64,000 nt of DNA from Pseudomonas sp. A-RE-19 (GTDB lineage Bacteria; Pseudomonadota; Gammaproteobacteria; Pseudomonadales; Pseudomonadaceae). The notes beneath the pieces were generated by a model. The model saw only the letters and a list, made by a program, of their open reading frames with translations. It was not told the DNA's origin and searched no databases. Each line of letters starts with the position of its first letter. The first letter of the stretch is position 1. Below are positions 44,001-51,240 of the stretch, in pieces. The position numbers and the translations under genes are program-made. The DNA is taken from NCBI RefSeq assembly GCF_019956555.1, contig NZ_JAHBDQ010000055.1, forward strand, positions 162,074 through 226,073, in the 5' to 3' direction.

Positions 44001-44078
44001 GAAGCCCAGCAGCACAATCAACAGGCTGACGACGGTGGCGAGCACCGGGCGGCGGATGAACGGGTCGGTAAAAGCCAT
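41052..44078 (-). CDS. mexW: RND efflux permease, MexW type
   Basis: A 1008-aa inner-membrane proton-driven pump of the HAE1 family with 12 helices and two large periplasmic loops. The proton-relay aspartates in helix 4 are present (GLVVDDAIVVVENI). It is shorter than AcrB/MexB (about 1040 aa), like MexW. The name rests on gene order: in P. aeruginosa mexVW lie between the imelysin cluster and the colRS locus, as here. MexVW uses an outer-membrane channel encoded elsewhere (OprM); none is present beside it. AAGGA lies 8 nt before the ATG. It follows mexV by 13 bp. Confidence 0.85.
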   Translation of the reverse strand: MAFTDPFIRRPVLATVVSLLIVLLGFQAWSKLPLRQYPQMENALITVTTAYPGANAETIQGYITQPMQQSLASAEGIDYMTSVSRQNFSVISIYARIGSNSDRLFTELLAKANEVKNRLPQDAEDPVLSKEAADASALMYISFFSKELSNPQITDYLSRVIQPKLATLPGMAEAEILGNQVFAMRLWLDPVKLAGFGLSASDVTNAVRQYNFLSAAGEVKGEYVVTSINANTELKSAEAFGAIPLKVEGDSRVLLRDVARVEMGAENYNSISSFGGTPSVYIGIKATPGANPLDVIREVRKIMPDLEAQLPPNLKGEIAYDATLFIQASIDEVLKTLFEAVMIVIVVVFLFLGALRSVVIPVVTIPLSMIGVMFFMQMMGYSINLLTLLAMVLAIGLVVDDAIVVVENIHRHIEEGKTPLEAAIEGAREIAMPVVSMTITLAAVYAPIGFLTGLTGALFKEFALTLAGAVVISGVVALTLSPMMCALLLRHDENPTGLAHRLDVIFEGLKRRYQRVLHGTLNTRPVVLVFAVIVLCLIPVLLKFTKSELAPDEDRGVIFMMANAPQPANLDYLNTYTDEFVAIFKEFPEYYSSFQINGFNGVQSGIGGFLLKPWNERSRTQMQILPVVQGKLASIAGLQIFGFNLPSLPGTGEGLPFQFVINSANTYESLLEVMGRVKKRAMDSGKFAFVDVDLAFDKPEVVVDIDRAKAAQMGVSMQDLGGTLATLLGEAEINRFTIEGRSYKVIAQVERPFRDNPDWLNHYYVKNTKGELLPLSTLITVTDRARPRQLNQFQQLNSAILSGVPLVSMGEAIDTVRQIAREEAPAGYAVDFAGASRQYVQEGSALWVTFALALAIIFLVLAAQFESFRDPLVILVTVPLSICGALIPLFLGWSSMNIYTQVGLVTLIGLISKHGILIVEFANQLRKDKGLSPREAVEEAAAIRLRPVLMTTAAMVFGMVPLIIATGAGAVSRFDIGTVIATGMSIGTLFTLFVLPCIYTLLAKPDKP

Positions 44079-44091
44079 GGGGATTCCTTGA

Positions 44092-45240
44092 TCAGTCCGC
44101 GCGCGGCTGACTGTTCTTCTCGGCTAGGGTCTTGTCGTCGCTGATCGCAATGTGCACACCGTTGTCCAGTTTGATCTGGCCGGCCGTGACCACTTTTTCG
44201 CCGTTCTGCACGCCTTTGATGACCATGACCATCCCGTCGCGGCGTTCGCCGGTTTCGACGAAGCGTCGTTCGGCGATCAGAATCGGCTCGCCCTTGTCGT
44301 CTTTTTCGAGGCTGCCGTCTTCGGCCTTTTTCTGCGCGACGACGAACAGCGAGTTGCCATAAAGGGTGTAGGTAATCGCGCTTTCCGGCACGACGATGTG
44401 CGGTTGCGGGTCGGGCAATATCACTTGCAGGCTGGCGAACATTCCCGGCAGCAGTTTGCCATCGGGGTTGGCCAGGGTTGCGCGCACCAGTACGTTGCGG
44501 GTGCTGCTCTCGACCTTCGGGTTGATCGCACTGATGGTGCCGGGGAAACTCTCTGTCGGGTAGGCCGGGACTATGATCTGTACTGGTTGGCCGAGGGCGA
44601 TTTTCGGCACCGATTGTTCGGGCACAAAGAAGTCGACGTAGAGGCTGCTGAGGTCTTGCAGGGTGGCGATCATCGTGCCGCTGGCCACGTAGTCGCCGAC
44701 GTCTACCTTGCGAATGCCGATGGTCCCGCTGAACGGGGCGAGGATGCGCCTTCTCTCCAGCGCTGCCTTGAGCTGATTGACCGTGGCCCGGCTCTTTTGC
44801 AACACCGCCGAGAGTCGGTCGAACTCGCCTTTGGAAATAGCCTGGCTGCCGACCAATTGGCTGCCGCGACCATAATCCAGTTGCGCCAGCCCCAGGTCGG
44901 CTTGAGCGGTTGCCAGCAGGGCCGTTTCAACGGAGGTGTCGAGTTGCAGGATCGGTTGACCTGCCTTGACCTTCTGCCCGGACTCGAACTGCACCTCCTT
45001 GACGGTGCCGGCGATCTCCATACTCAGGTCAACCCCTTGCAGCGCCGTGAGGGTGCCGACCGTTGGCAAACGGCTTTGCCACGGACGTTCGGTGGCGGTG
45101 GCCACGGCGACACTTATCGGCGGTTTCGGCGCGGAGAAGCCTTTCATCATGGTGTAGATAGAGAAGGCTTTGTAACCGGCCAGGAGCAGCACGATCAGCA
45201 GAACAACACCCAACATGATCAGCATGCGGCGACGCAGCAT
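44092..45240 (-). CDS. mexV: RND membrane fusion protein, MexV type
   Basis: A 382-aa periplasmic adaptor. An N-terminal anchor helix (MLIMLGVVLLIVLLLAGY) precedes the lipoyl half-motif (VDLSMEIAGTVKEVQFESGQ), a coiled-coil hairpin at about 105-150, the second lipoyl half (APFSGTIGIRKVDVGDYV) and the beta-barrel. I chose the ATG at 45240 (MLRRRMLIML). It is the first gene of the pump operon; no TetR-type repressor is adjacent. A REP pair lies upstream. Confidence 0.85.
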   Translation of the reverse strand: MLRRRMLIMLGVVLLIVLLLAGYKAFSIYTMMKGFSAPKPPISVAVATATERPWQSRLPTVGTLTALQGVDLSMEIAGTVKEVQFESGQKVKAGQPILQLDTSVETALLATAQADLGLAQLDYGRGSQLVGSQAISKGEFDRLSAVLQKSRATVNQLKAALERRRILAPFSGTIGIRKVDVGDYVASGTMIATLQDLSSLYVDFFVPEQSVPKIALGQPVQIIVPAYPTESFPGTISAINPKVESSTRNVLVRATLANPDGKLLPGMFASLQVILPDPQPHIVVPESAITYTLYGNSLFVVAQKKAEDGSLEKDDKGEPILIAERRFVETGERRDGMVMVIKGVQNGEKVVTAGQIKLDNGVHIAISDDKTLAEKNSQPRAD

Positions 45241-45338
45241 ATTTCCAGTTCCTTGGAGAAAATCAGGTGAGACAGTCGGGAACATTACTCTGAGTATGAG
45301 GGGGATTCCAACTGGCAGTTATTACAGAATGACGCAAA

Positions 45339-45436
45339 CCCTGTAGGAGCGAAGCTTGCTCGCGAAAGCGGTGTATCAGTCAGTAGATTAGTTGGCTGAC
45401 ACACCGCTTTCGCGAGCAAGCTTCGCTCCTACAGGG
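45339..45436. repeat. REP pair, GTAGGAGCGAAGCTTGCTCGCGAA type (perfect 36-bp arms)
   Basis: Copies at 45339-45374 and 45401-45436 form a perfect 36-bp inverted repeat around 26 bp. They lie between the DUF1513 stop and the mexV start, so the element is both a 3' end and part of the pump's upstream region. This variant occurs only here in the window. Confidence 0.9.
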
Positions 45437-45445
45437 AGGATGAAG

Positions 45446-46543
45446 TCAGATCAGATGCAGGTGGTTGTCCCAGAGCCCGGCAGGCAATTCCAGAGGTTTT
45501 GCGACGAGGGTCGTCTGGCGGCAATCGTAGTACCGGCAGCGGCCTTGACCGGAGGTCACGACAAAACCATCGGCCACGGCGCCGACACCGGCGCAATCGG
45601 GAAGCGGTGCGTCAAGGCGTACTTCACCGCTGTCCAGGTCCCAGATAAAAAAGCGGTTGCCCCGTGGCGCGGTCAGGGCAACCAGACGCAGTTCACTGTG
45701 CACGGCAACGCTGGCGGTGTAATGCCCCATGGCCTGCAATTGATGCTCGGGCACCGGGAACGCCACGAACGGTTGGCCGGGGCGCTTGATCGCCAGCAGC
45801 TCCGATGACTCGTGAGCATCGCCCATGAACTGCTGACCGGCGACGATGGTGCCATCGCTGGCGATGCCTAAGTGCCGCACGCTGTTCATCTGCTGAGCCA
45901 GTGTTTCCTTGCTTAACAGCGTGCCATCGCGCTGCATCAGTACCAGGCTCGGCTCCATGGCGTTGAGGTTCATTTCGACCCGGCTTTCGGCTTCGGTGCG
46001 AATGCCGCCGTTAGCCACCACCAGCGTCTCGCCATCGGGCATCCACGACACCTGATGCGGGCCGACGCCGTGGGTGGAAAGCTCGCCGCTGTGCACCAGT
46101 CGCTCACCTTCGAACTTATACACACCGAGCAGGCCACGGCCCGGATCGGAGGTATCGTTCTCGGTGGCGTACAACCAGTCGCCGCTCCGGTGAATCACCG
46201 CATGACCGTAGAAGTGCCGGTTCGACTGCGACGTCACGGTTTGCAGCAGCGTGCCGTCGCGCAGATCGATCAGGTAACTCTCGGTACCCGGACGCCGGGC
46301 GACGAACAGCGCTATCGGCAACGTCGGGTGGTTGATGATGTCATGGCAGCGCTGGCCGACCTGGGTGGCAAACACCCGGGTGCCATCCAGCCGATAACCG
46401 ACGGCGTAGTGCTTGCCGTCGCCATCGTCCCGCGCCGAGAGCAGCAGCGGGCTTTTGTCCTTCTGTTTGAACAGCGTCCAGCCGCCCAGTGTCACCGCAC
46501 CCAGCAGCAAACTCCCTAACGTCAGAGCCTGGCGTCGCAGCAT
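45446..46543 (-). CDS. DUF1513 protein of the imelysin cluster
   Basis: A 365-aa exported protein, probably a beta-propeller, with repeats such as HAVIHRSGDWLYATEN and PHQVSWMPDGETLVVANGGI. The N-terminus MLRRQALTLGSLLLGAVTLG has a twin-Arg followed by a hydrophobic stretch, a possible Tat signal. I chose the ATG at 46543, 8 nt after GAGGG; an ATG at 46558 overlaps the imelysin stop by 1 bp and has no ribosome-binding site. It is the last gene of the di-heme/imelysin operon, linked to iron acquisition. Exact role unknown. Confidence 0.85.
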   Translation of the reverse strand: MLRRQALTLGSLLLGAVTLGGWTLFKQKDKSPLLLSARDDGDGKHYAVGYRLDGTRVFATQVGQRCHDIINHPTLPIALFVARRPGTESYLIDLRDGTLLQTVTSQSNRHFYGHAVIHRSGDWLYATENDTSDPGRGLLGVYKFEGERLVHSGELSTHGVGPHQVSWMPDGETLVVANGGIRTEAESRVEMNLNAMEPSLVLMQRDGTLLSKETLAQQMNSVRHLGIASDGTIVAGQQFMGDAHESSELLAIKRPGQPFVAFPVPEHQLQAMGHYTASVAVHSELRLVALTAPRGNRFFIWDLDSGEVRLDAPLPDCAGVGAVADGFVVTSGQGRCRYYDCRQTTLVAKPLELPAGLWDNHLHLI

Positions 46544-46557
46544 GGCACTTGCCCTCA

Positions 46558-47622
46558 TCAGTCACCGTCGTTGGCGTTGAAGCCCAGTTGAATGCCCAAC
46601 GCCTTGGCCAGCTCGCCTTCGTGCAGGCGATGGACAACGTTGAGGCTGTCGTAGAGATCGTTGAGTTGCTGGCGTCCGGCGTCGTCGGTGAGCATGTCGG
46701 TCAGCGGGCGCTGAGTGCTGGCGAACAGTTTCAGGGACGCTGAGTAGGCCGCATCGATCTTGTCGGCCAAGGGTTTCTGCTCGCTCGGCAACAGACTGCG
46801 CAGGCCTTTGTTGTCGACACCGACCCAGACGGTCTGTGCTGCGGCCAGGCTCGCTTCCAGGCCTTGCAGCGACGACTTGCTGCGCCAGGCATCGGCCTGG
46901 AACGGCTGTGGCGTGCCCTTGCTCTGACGGCCCATCGGCGTGCCGAGTTTTTTCTTCAGGGTGTCCAGCGCGGTGACCTGCACGCGCAGCAGATCGGCGA
47001 TGGCTTCGTGGGAATCGGCGTAGCGCTGGTTCGGGAATTTGCTCATCTGCGCGAGCATGCCGTCGTTGGTGTTCCAGCGCGACAGGATCTCTTCGGCCAA
47101 TTGCTTCTGACGTTCGCCAATGGCGGTCAGCAGCGGGCAGTATTTGGCTTTCTGGGCGCTGTCGGCCATGTCGATCTTGCTGTCAAACAGGATGTATTCA
47201 TAGGCCGAGAGCCCCTGAACCACAACACTGGACTTGGCCAGGGCGGCGGCATCGATCTGCGGTTGCGTGGTGACCAGTTGCTCGACCTGACGGCCGACGA
47301 GGTTTTTCTTGTCCGGCCAGAACTGCACTTGCCACGAACGGTTGCCCTCGGCCAGCGGCCCGATCAGCAGCGGTTGCAACTCGGCCCAGGCTTTCTGCGC
47401 GTGCAGGAAGTCGGCGCGGGCGGTGTCCAGGGTTTCCTTGCCTTGGCAGAACGCCAAGGCGCTGACCGCCAGTTGCCGGTCGGCTTCGACCCAGCGGCTG
47501 TAAGTCGGCAGGATCACTTGCTTGGCGATCGCCGCCGACGTGACCGCTTGCGGGTCCTGGGGCGAACAGGCGCCCAGGGCGAGGGCGGCAAGGCTGGTGA
47601 ACAACAATTTGGGACGGAACAT
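46558..47622 (-). CDS. imelysin-family lipoprotein lacking the GxHxxE histidine
   Basis: A 354-aa periplasmic or outer-membrane lipoprotein. The signal MFRPKLLFTSLAALALGAC ends in a lipobox (LGAC). The fold is imelysin-like, but the family motif GxHxxE reads GLSAYE, so the metal-binding His is Ser. It is probably a structural partner of the intact imelysin encoded at 49.7-51.0 kb. It follows the di-heme gene by 27 bp. GGGAG lies 6 nt before the ATG. Confidence 0.85.
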   Translation of the reverse strand: MFRPKLLFTSLAALALGACSPQDPQAVTSAAIAKQVILPTYSRWVEADRQLAVSALAFCQGKETLDTARADFLHAQKAWAELQPLLIGPLAEGNRSWQVQFWPDKKNLVGRQVEQLVTTQPQIDAAALAKSSVVVQGLSAYEYILFDSKIDMADSAQKAKYCPLLTAIGERQKQLAEEILSRWNTNDGMLAQMSKFPNQRYADSHEAIADLLRVQVTALDTLKKKLGTPMGRQSKGTPQPFQADAWRSKSSLQGLEASLAAAQTVWVGVDNKGLRSLLPSEQKPLADKIDAAYSASLKLFASTQRPLTDMLTDDAGRQQLNDLYDSLNVVHRLHEGELAKALGIQLGFNANDGD

Positions 47623-47649
47623 GTCGGGCTCCCGCTGAAGGAATACGTA

Positions 47650-49077
47650 TTAAAGGGAATTCAAAAACGCCAGCAACGCCGCGCGCTGCTCGGCATTGAA
47701 AGACAAAACCTGTTGCTGCGCCGCCTCCGCCTCGCCGCCATGCCAGAGCACGGCTTCGAGCAGATTGCGGGCACGGCCGTCATGCAAGAACTGGGTGTGG
47801 CCGCTGACCGCCTGCGTCAGGCCGATGCCCCACAACGGCGGCGTACGCCAGTCGCGGCCGCTGGCCTGGAACTCGGTGCGGTTGTCGGCCAGGCCGTCGC
47901 CCATGTCATGCAGCAGCAGGTCGCTGTAAGGGCGAATCACTTGATTGGCCAATTCAGGTTCCGCGGCGTTGGCGGCGGTGGTGTATTTCGGGGTATGGCA
48001 GGACTGGCATCCCGCCTGGAAAAACAGATTCTTGCCGGCCAGCACTTGCGGCGCGCCGACATCGCGACGGGCCGGCACCGCGAGGTTACGGCTGTAAAAC
48101 AGCACCAGACGCAGAATGTTATCGCTGACTTCCGGCTCGCCATCCGGGCCATTGCCGTTGGGCGCCTGTTTGCAAGCGGTTTGCGTGTCGGTGCAGTCAT
48201 CAACGGGTCTCAGGCTGGTCGTGAGGCCCATATCACCAGAGAACGCATGAACGTTTTGTTGGTTGAGGTTCGGTTGCCCGGCCTTCCAGCCAAATCTCCC
48301 CAAGACGGTTTTCTGCTGCGCGTCGTCCCAGACCCGGTTCGGTCGTCCGGCGATGCCGTTTTTCTCCCGGGACTGGGCCTCGGCGTTCGCCAGGATGGCC
48401 TCGTCGGGGATCGCCTCAAGCAAGCCCAGGCCAATCATCGGCGGTGCGATACGCGCCGAGAAACGCGTGTCGGGGTGCATCGGGCCGTAGCCGAGTTGGG
48501 TGATCTGCAGGGTCGGCTTACGCAACTCGATTTCGCTGCCGTCCTTGAAGCGCACCGGGACCGCCGTGTAATCGACGCGCACCTTGCCTTCCGGGGCGAC
48601 GCCGGGCACAGACATGTCCTGGAGCTGGCCGCCATAGATCGGCTCCGGCACCACACCCAGTTGTTCGATGACCTTGGCGTAGGCCGGCGCATCGGGAATC
48701 GACAGGCGCACCAGCATCGACACCGCATTCGGCGCATCGGGCGTGGGCGGATGACCGCGCCCGTCCTTGATGTGGCAGTTCTGGCAGGCGTTGGTATTGA
48801 ACAGCGGGCCGAGGCCATCGCGGGCGGTGGTGGTCGACGGTGCGATCACCCAGGGGCTGCGAAAGAAACTGTTGCCGACGCTGAAATCGACGCGCCGTGA
48901 CGGCGGCAGATTGGCGGACGGCAGGGAGAATGCGTTCTGATCGGTCTTGCGTACCGTTGCGCTGCCACCGGAGCGGGCTTCACCGGGTTCGGCGTGGGTA
49001 AAACGCGGGGCGTCATCGCAGGCACTCAGGCCCAGGGCCAGCAACAGTGCGGACAAGCGAAGAGGCAGCGAGGGCAT
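47650..49077 (-). CDS. di-heme oxidoreductase family protein (thiol oxidoreductase-like)
   Basis: A 475-aa lipoprotein. The signal MPSLPLRLSALLLALGLSAC ends in a lipobox. Two c-type heme motifs are seen, CQNCH in TNACQNCHIKDGRG and CQSCH in GCQSCHTPKY. Proteins of this family accompany imelysins in Fur-controlled clusters and probably act in periplasmic iron redox chemistry. The ATG at 49077 follows AGGA by about 6 nt; the longer frame to 49113 would place residues before the signal peptide. First gene of a three-gene operon. Confidence 0.86.
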   Translation of the reverse strand: MPSLPLRLSALLLALGLSACDDAPRFTHAEPGEARSGGSATVRKTDQNAFSLPSANLPPSRRVDFSVGNSFFRSPWVIAPSTTTARDGLGPLFNTNACQNCHIKDGRGHPPTPDAPNAVSMLVRLSIPDAPAYAKVIEQLGVVPEPIYGGQLQDMSVPGVAPEGKVRVDYTAVPVRFKDGSEIELRKPTLQITQLGYGPMHPDTRFSARIAPPMIGLGLLEAIPDEAILANAEAQSREKNGIAGRPNRVWDDAQQKTVLGRFGWKAGQPNLNQQNVHAFSGDMGLTTSLRPVDDCTDTQTACKQAPNGNGPDGEPEVSDNILRLVLFYSRNLAVPARRDVGAPQVLAGKNLFFQAGCQSCHTPKYTTAANAAEPELANQVIRPYSDLLLHDMGDGLADNRTEFQASGRDWRTPPLWGIGLTQAVSGHTQFLHDGRARNLLEAVLWHGGEAEAAQQQVLSFNAEQRAALLAFLNSL

Positions 49078-49136
49078 CGGACATCCTGCAAGACGAGCCA
49101 AACAAGGGCGCAAAGTCTAACAGGGCAGGGGAGTTT

Positions 49137-49153
49137 GAATAAGAGGAATTATC
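49137..49153. promoter_or_regulatory. weak Fur-like site upstream of the di-heme gene
   Basis: On the minus strand GATAATTCCTCTTATTC has Fur-like ends, but only about 10 of 19 consensus matches when extended. Listed because the cluster is expected to be iron-regulated and this gene needs its own promoter. The rest of 49078-49306 shows no gene. Confidence 0.25.
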
Positions 49154-49306
49154 GTTTACTTGATGTAAGGCAAGACATCGGCGTCCTTGAACCTTCAGCC
49201 TCCCCGATTTGCCCGGCTGTCAGTGCGGGTGCAGTCGGGCCAGCCTGCGAGGGTCGGCATGGCTATGCTGAACCTGTAGGTTTTGCGCGTTTTGCGGAGG
49301 TCAATC

Positions 49307-49633
49307 ATGAATGGTTTTCTGGTGATTTTCTTCACCCAACAGAGTCGCCGTCATGAGGGCAGGATGCTCGGTGAATGGGTGGTCGATCTGGCCAAGGAAC
49401 TGGGTTTGCGCGGCGCGACAATGACCACCGGCATCGAGGGTTTCGGGCATTCCGGGCAGTTGCACTCTTCGCATCTTTTCGAATTGGCCGACCAACCCAT
49501 CGAAATCCGCCTGGCCCTCACTGAAGATGAGTTGACGCGCCTGTTCCAGCGCCTGGACGCCGAAGACCTTTCCCTGTTTTACATCAAGGCGCCAATCGAA
49601 TTGGGCACCCTGGGTCAAAAAGCCAGCCCCTGA
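49307..49633 (+). CDS. DUF190 (PII-like) protein
   Basis: A 108-aa protein of the DUF190 family, small PII-like trimeric proteins often found beside CrcB fluoride channels or transporters. Visible blocks are FFTQQSRRHEGRMLGEWVVD, KELGLRGATMTTGIEGFGHSG and LPIEIRLA-like QPIEIRLALTED. GGAGG lies 6 nt before the ATG at 49307. It is transcribed opposite to the imelysin/di-heme genes on both sides. No CrcB gene is adjacent. Function unknown. Confidence 0.88.
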   Translation: MNGFLVIFFTQQSRRHEGRMLGEWVVDLAKELGLRGATMTTGIEGFGHSGQLHSSHLFELADQPIEIRLALTEDELTRLFQRLDAEDLSLFYIKAPIELGTLGQKASP

Positions 49634-49637
49634 AATG

Positions 49638-49666
49638 TAAAAAGGCGACTCGACAGTCGCCTTTTC
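49638..49666. terminator. bidirectional terminator between DUF190 gene and imelysin gene
   Basis: A 7-bp stem (GGCGACT/AGTCGCC) with loop CGAC is flanked by five A and four T residues. Confidence 0.85.
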
Positions 49667-49687
49667 CAGTGACTTGACCCGCGTTGA

Positions 49688-51031
49688 TCAGAACTCGTGA
49701 TCAGCGTTGTCCGGGTTCAGGTCGCTGATGCCCAGTTTGCCGGCGGCCGCTTCGATCGAACCGGTCTGCTTGACCAGCGAAGCGATGGCGTCGCGCACGA
49801 TCTGGTTGCCAGCGGTATTACCGGCCGCGATCAGTTGGTCGTAGTGCTCACCCTTGTTGGCGTGATCGACCATGACCTGAATTTTGGCTTCGGTGGCGGC
49901 CAGGTCGGCTTTCAGCGCGGTGTCGGCTGCCGGGTCGGCTTTGGCCACCAGGGACGACAGGCTGGCGCCGGTCATTTTGGTGCCATCGACGCGGGTGTAT
50001 TCGCCCAGGTACACGTTACGCACGCCTTTGGCGTCGTAGAAGTGCGAGTTGTGGGTGTTGTCGCTGAAGCAATCCTGTTCGTCTTCCGGGGAGTTGGCTT
50101 CCAGGGAAACCTTCATGCGCTCGCCCGCCAGTTCGCCCAAGGACAGGCTGCCCATGCCGAACAGCATTTTGCGCAGACCGCTTTCAGCCGGTTCCGCTTC
50201 CAGGGTGGCGCGGTAGTTGTCAGCCACGTTCGGCTTCCAGTTACCGACCATTTCCTGCAGGTCGTTGACCAGCAGTTGGGTCACGGATTTCAGGTAGGCG
50301 CGACGACGATCGTTGTGACCGCCGGTAGCGCCTTTGCCTTCCAGGTAGTCGGAAGCCGGACGGTTACCGGCGCCAGGGCCGGTGCCGTTCAGGTCCTGGC
50401 CCCAGAGCAGGAATTCGATGGCGTGGTAGCCGGTGGCGACGTTGGCCTCGGAACCGCCCAGCTCGTTCAGGCTGGCGAGTTTTTCCGGGGTGATGTCTTT
50501 CACGTCGACCTTGTCTTCGCCAACCTGAACCTGGGTATTGGCGATGATGTTGGCAGTGGCACCCGGGTTACCCAGTGCGTGTTCGTAGGATTTGTCGACG
50601 TAGTCGATCAGGCCTTCGTCCAGTGGCCAGGCGTTCACCTGACCTTCCCAGTCGTCGATGATGGTGTTGCCGAAACGGAACACTTCGCTCTGCAGGTAAG
50701 GCACGCGGGCCGCGACCCAGGCAGCCTTGGCGGCTTTGAGGGTGTCGGCGTTCGGCTTGGCGAGGAATGCGTCGACGGCGGTTTGCAGGGTTTTCGCAGT
50801 GGATTCGGCGTCGCTGTAAACGGCAAAGACCATGTCGGCGTAGTGCGCGACCACAGCCTTGGCGGCGGCTTCGTCGACTTTACCGGTGGCAGCAGGCGCA
50901 GCCTGAGCAGCAGTGCTGGCAGCCGGTGTCGGCGCTTGTGGCGCGGCAGCCTTGTCTTTGCCTTCGCCGCAACCGGCGAGGGAAATAGCGATGGCCAGCA
51001 GACTGGCGGTGGCCAGGGGCATACGAATCAT
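49688..51031 (-). CDS. icmP: imelysin-family peptidase-like lipoprotein (IcmP/PA4370 type)
   Basis: A 447-aa protein. The signal MIRMPLATASLLAIAISLAG ends in the lipobox LAGC, followed by an Ala/Pro/Thr/Gln-rich linker and the imelysin domain with the intact motif GYHAIE. Homologues are called insulin-cleaving metalloproteinase (IcmP, PA4370) or EfeO-like iron-uptake proteins; true protease activity is uncertain. The ATG at 51031 has AGGA 8 nt upstream, so it is preferred over 51040. A Fur-like box lies about 60-75 bp before it. Confidence 0.87.
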   Translation of the reverse strand: MIRMPLATASLLAIAISLAGCGEGKDKAAAPQAPTPAASTAAQAAPAATGKVDEAAAKAVVAHYADMVFAVYSDAESTAKTLQTAVDAFLAKPNADTLKAAKAAWVAARVPYLQSEVFRFGNTIIDDWEGQVNAWPLDEGLIDYVDKSYEHALGNPGATANIIANTQVQVGEDKVDVKDITPEKLASLNELGGSEANVATGYHAIEFLLWGQDLNGTGPGAGNRPASDYLEGKGATGGHNDRRRAYLKSVTQLLVNDLQEMVGNWKPNVADNYRATLEAEPAESGLRKMLFGMGSLSLGELAGERMKVSLEANSPEDEQDCFSDNTHNSHFYDAKGVRNVYLGEYTRVDGTKMTGASLSSLVAKADPAADTALKADLAATEAKIQVMVDHANKGEHYDQLIAAGNTAGNQIVRDAIASLVKQTGSIEAAAGKLGISDLNPDNADHEF

Positions 51032-51088
51032 GGCGAACATCCTGCTTCGGTAGTTGATTGGACAGGCGCGGGGGGGCGCAAAACTGCA

Positions 51089-51115
51089 ACATAATGCAAA
51101 TCTTTCGCATTATGT
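51089..51115. promoter_or_regulatory. Fur box / inverted repeat upstream of icmP
   Basis: A perfect 9-bp inverted repeat (ACATAATGC/GCATTATGT) spaced by 9 bp contains a Fur-like 19-mer at 51090-51108 with 13 of 19 consensus matches. It predicts repression of the imelysin gene by iron. Confidence 0.6.
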
Positions 51116-51196
51116 GTAAAGGGTGCGCTTGTAAATATTTCTTATTCAGGCGGGAGATGTGCCGTAGATCAAGAGAACGCATGAACCGGGTGCTTG

Positions 51197-51240
51197 TGTA
51201 GGCGCTGTCGAGTGAAACGAGGCTGCGATCTTTTGATCTT
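51197..51240. repeat. single REP, GTAGGCGCTGTCGAGTGAAACGAGG type, abutting bifA
   Basis: One copy of the GTAGGAGCTGTCGAG family, with a C for A in GTAGGCG, directly adjoins the bifA stop codon at 51241-51243. No inverted partner is seen nearby. Confidence 0.75.
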
